A stretch of DNA of 6,411 bases from Pseudomonadota bacterium (GTDB taxonomy: Bacteria > Pseudomonadota > Alphaproteobacteria > Rhizobiales > Rhizobiaceae), in NCBI GenBank assembly GCA_023433855.1, contig JAEYTV010000616.1, forward strand, positions 1 through 6,411. Direction: 5' to 3'. The stretch's first letter is position 1. Each line of letters starts with the position of its first letter. Made by a program: the position numbers and the translations under genes. Under the pieces are notes generated by a model, which was given only the letters and a program-made list of their open reading frames with translations, was not told where the DNA came from and searched no databases. Shown in pieces: positions 5,445 through 6,411 of this stretch.

Positions 5445-6371
5445 ATGATAATACGGACGTCGGCTGAAAACAGTTCCCGGGAACCGTTGTTTTCAATCGT
5501 CATGGTTACCTATGCGCGCGACCACTTGGTCCCCGAGACGATCGCGCAGGCGGCCAAGGTGGCCGCACCCCGGCTCGACGAGGTCGAGTTTATTCTTGTG
5601 GACAACAATGTCGACGAGACGGACCGCTCGGTATTCCTCGCCCCGTTCAGCCGCTGGCAATACGTCAAGCTCGGCTACAACAAGGGCGTCTCGGCCCGCA
5701 ATGACGGGGCCAACACGGCGCGCGGCGCCTACACGATCTTCGTCGACGACGATGCGTTCCTCAATCCGGAAGGCGTGCTGGACCGCTACGAGGCGGCCTT
5801 CGCCGCCAATCCGAACGTCGCCATCGTCACCGCCCGCCATATCGATCATGCGACCGGCGTCACGCCCCGCGCGTCCTTTCCCCACACCGACAAGTCGCTG
5901 CCCCAGGATCGCCCCTTCAAGACCTTCCGCTTCCAGGGCAACGGCTTCGCCATGCGCCGCAGCGCCTTCGACAAGATCGGCCCGATGTCGGAGGAGTTCT
6001 TCTACGGGCTGGAAGAGATCGACTATGCCTATCGCGTCGTCGATGCAGGCTACGAGATCTACTACGAGCCGGCCTGCTGGGTGGTCGAGCACAACGACCC
6101 CGGCGGCCGCAAGCCGAAAAAGGAAGTCGAGGAGATGCGGCTGACCAACAAGCTGATCATCTCCTTCAAATACCTGCCGGCGATCTATCTGCCGCTCAAC
6201 TTCGTGCTGTTCTCGGCCTATGTCTTCTATCTCAACCGCGGCCGGATAAACGTCTTCCGCTCCTTCGGCAATTTCCTGAAATGGGCGCGCGAACATCCCG
6301 GCCGCCGCAAGCCGCTCGGCCAGCCGGCAATCGCCTATATCGAGAGCTGCGGCGGAGCCGTGTGGAAATGA
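5445..6371 (+). CDS. Family 2 glycosyltransferase (EPS repeat-unit assembly)
   Basis: A 308-residue cytoplasmic enzyme expected to add one sugar from a nucleotide sugar to the lipid-linked EPS precursor. The GT-A fold is clear: FSIVMVTYAR (16-25), LVDNN (51-55), NKGVSARNDGANTARG (79-94), the metal-binding F99-V-D-D-D103, QGNGFAMRRSAFDKIG (164-179) and the acceptor-side EEIDYAYR (190-197) with the likely catalytic base, then H216. This set is typical of rhamnosyl/glucosyl/galactosyltransferases of the WbbL/ExoO type. A hydrophobic patch at 244-262 may touch the membrane; no full transmembrane helix is certain. The ATG is supported by AAAGGGA 7 nt upstream. The stop overlaps the next start by 4 bp (ATGA), so this gene probably heads an operon. 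Donor, acceptor and linkage cannot be read from the sequence. Confidence 0.88.
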   Translation: MIIRTSAENSSREPLFSIVMVTYARDHLVPETIAQAAKVAAPRLDEVEFILVDNNVDETDRSVFLAPFSRWQYVKLGYNKGVSARNDGANTARGAYTIFVDDDAFLNPEGVLDRYEAAFAANPNVAIVTARHIDHATGVTPRASFPHTDKSLPQDRPFKTFRFQGNGFAMRRSAFDKIGPMSEEFFYGLEEIDYAYRVVDAGYEIYYEPACWVVEHNDPGGRKPKKEVEEMRLTNKLIISFKYLPAIYLPLNFVLFSAYVFYLNRGRINVFRSFGNFLKWAREHPGRRKPLGQPAIAYIESCGGAVWK

Positions 6372-6411
6372 AGCCCCTCGCCGCGCAGCTTGCACGATAT
6401 CTCGTCTGCTT
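6368..6411 (+). CDS. Start of next gene in the glycosyltransferase operon (truncated)
   Basis: ATG at 6368-6370 overlaps the preceding stop as ATGA and opens a frame reading MKPLAAQLARYLVC up to the window edge. The overlap is a classic sign of translational coupling, so this is very likely a real gene co-expressed with the glycosyltransferase. Fourteen residues are too few to assign a family. Confidence 0.6.
   Translation, partial: MKPLAAQLARYLVC

Noticed and set aside
5493..6395. 300-codon minus-strand open frame opposite the glycosyltransferase
   Set aside because: The plus strand has clear GT-A motifs and a good ribosome site; the antisense product has no recognisable domain.
1..6411. 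tRNA, rRNA, insertion sequence or phage signatures
   Set aside because: I saw no tRNA-like cloverleaf, transposase motif, terminal inverted repeats or integrase.

Overview
The window looks like part of an exopolysaccharide (EPS) biosynthesis and processing locus from a GC-rich alphaproteobacterium, most likely a rhizobium-type Hyphomicrobiales. The reasons are the GC-rich codon use, an ExoY-type sugar-phosphate transferase with the C-terminal RKGSY ending, a small ExoX/SyrA-like membrane protein beside it, and a leaderless calcium-binding (RTX) family 16 glycanase of the ExsH/EglC kind. The gene order differs from what I remember of the Sinorhizobium meliloti succinoglycan cluster, so the polymer cannot be named.

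Layout, left to right. Bases 1-146 (minus strand) hold the first 48 codons of a probable membrane-anchored glycosyltransferase that leaves the window on the left. Bases 147-735 are a 589-bp non-coding gap between divergent genes. Bases 736-3738 (+) encode a 1000-residue RTX protein with a GH16 beta-glucanase domain in the middle and repeat modules on both sides. Bases 3739-4241 are a second long gap: a strong inverted repeat near its left end, then a markedly AT-rich stretch with promoter-like sequences ahead of the transferase. Bases 4242-4934 (+) encode the ExoY-like initiating transferase. Bases 4944-5249 (minus) encode the small membrane protein, convergent with it and only 9 bp away. Bases 5250-5444 are a divergent promoter gap. 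Bases 5445-6371 (+) encode a family 2 glycosyltransferase, whose stop overlaps by 4 bp the start of a further gene cut off at the right edge.

Inferred joint role: the ExoY-like enzyme loads the first sugar phosphate onto undecaprenyl phosphate at the inner membrane. The two glycosyltransferases, and probably the truncated right-hand gene, extend or otherwise serve the repeat unit. The small membrane protein may restrain the first step. The large RTX-GH16 protein, presumably exported by a type I (PrsDE-like) system not seen here, would trim or remodel the finished beta-glucan outside the cell. The most notable points are the modular architecture of the glycanase, the convergent ExoY/ExoX-like pair with a terminator-like hairpin inside the opposing gene, and the two long regulatory gaps. 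I see no sign of a wholly new class of system.
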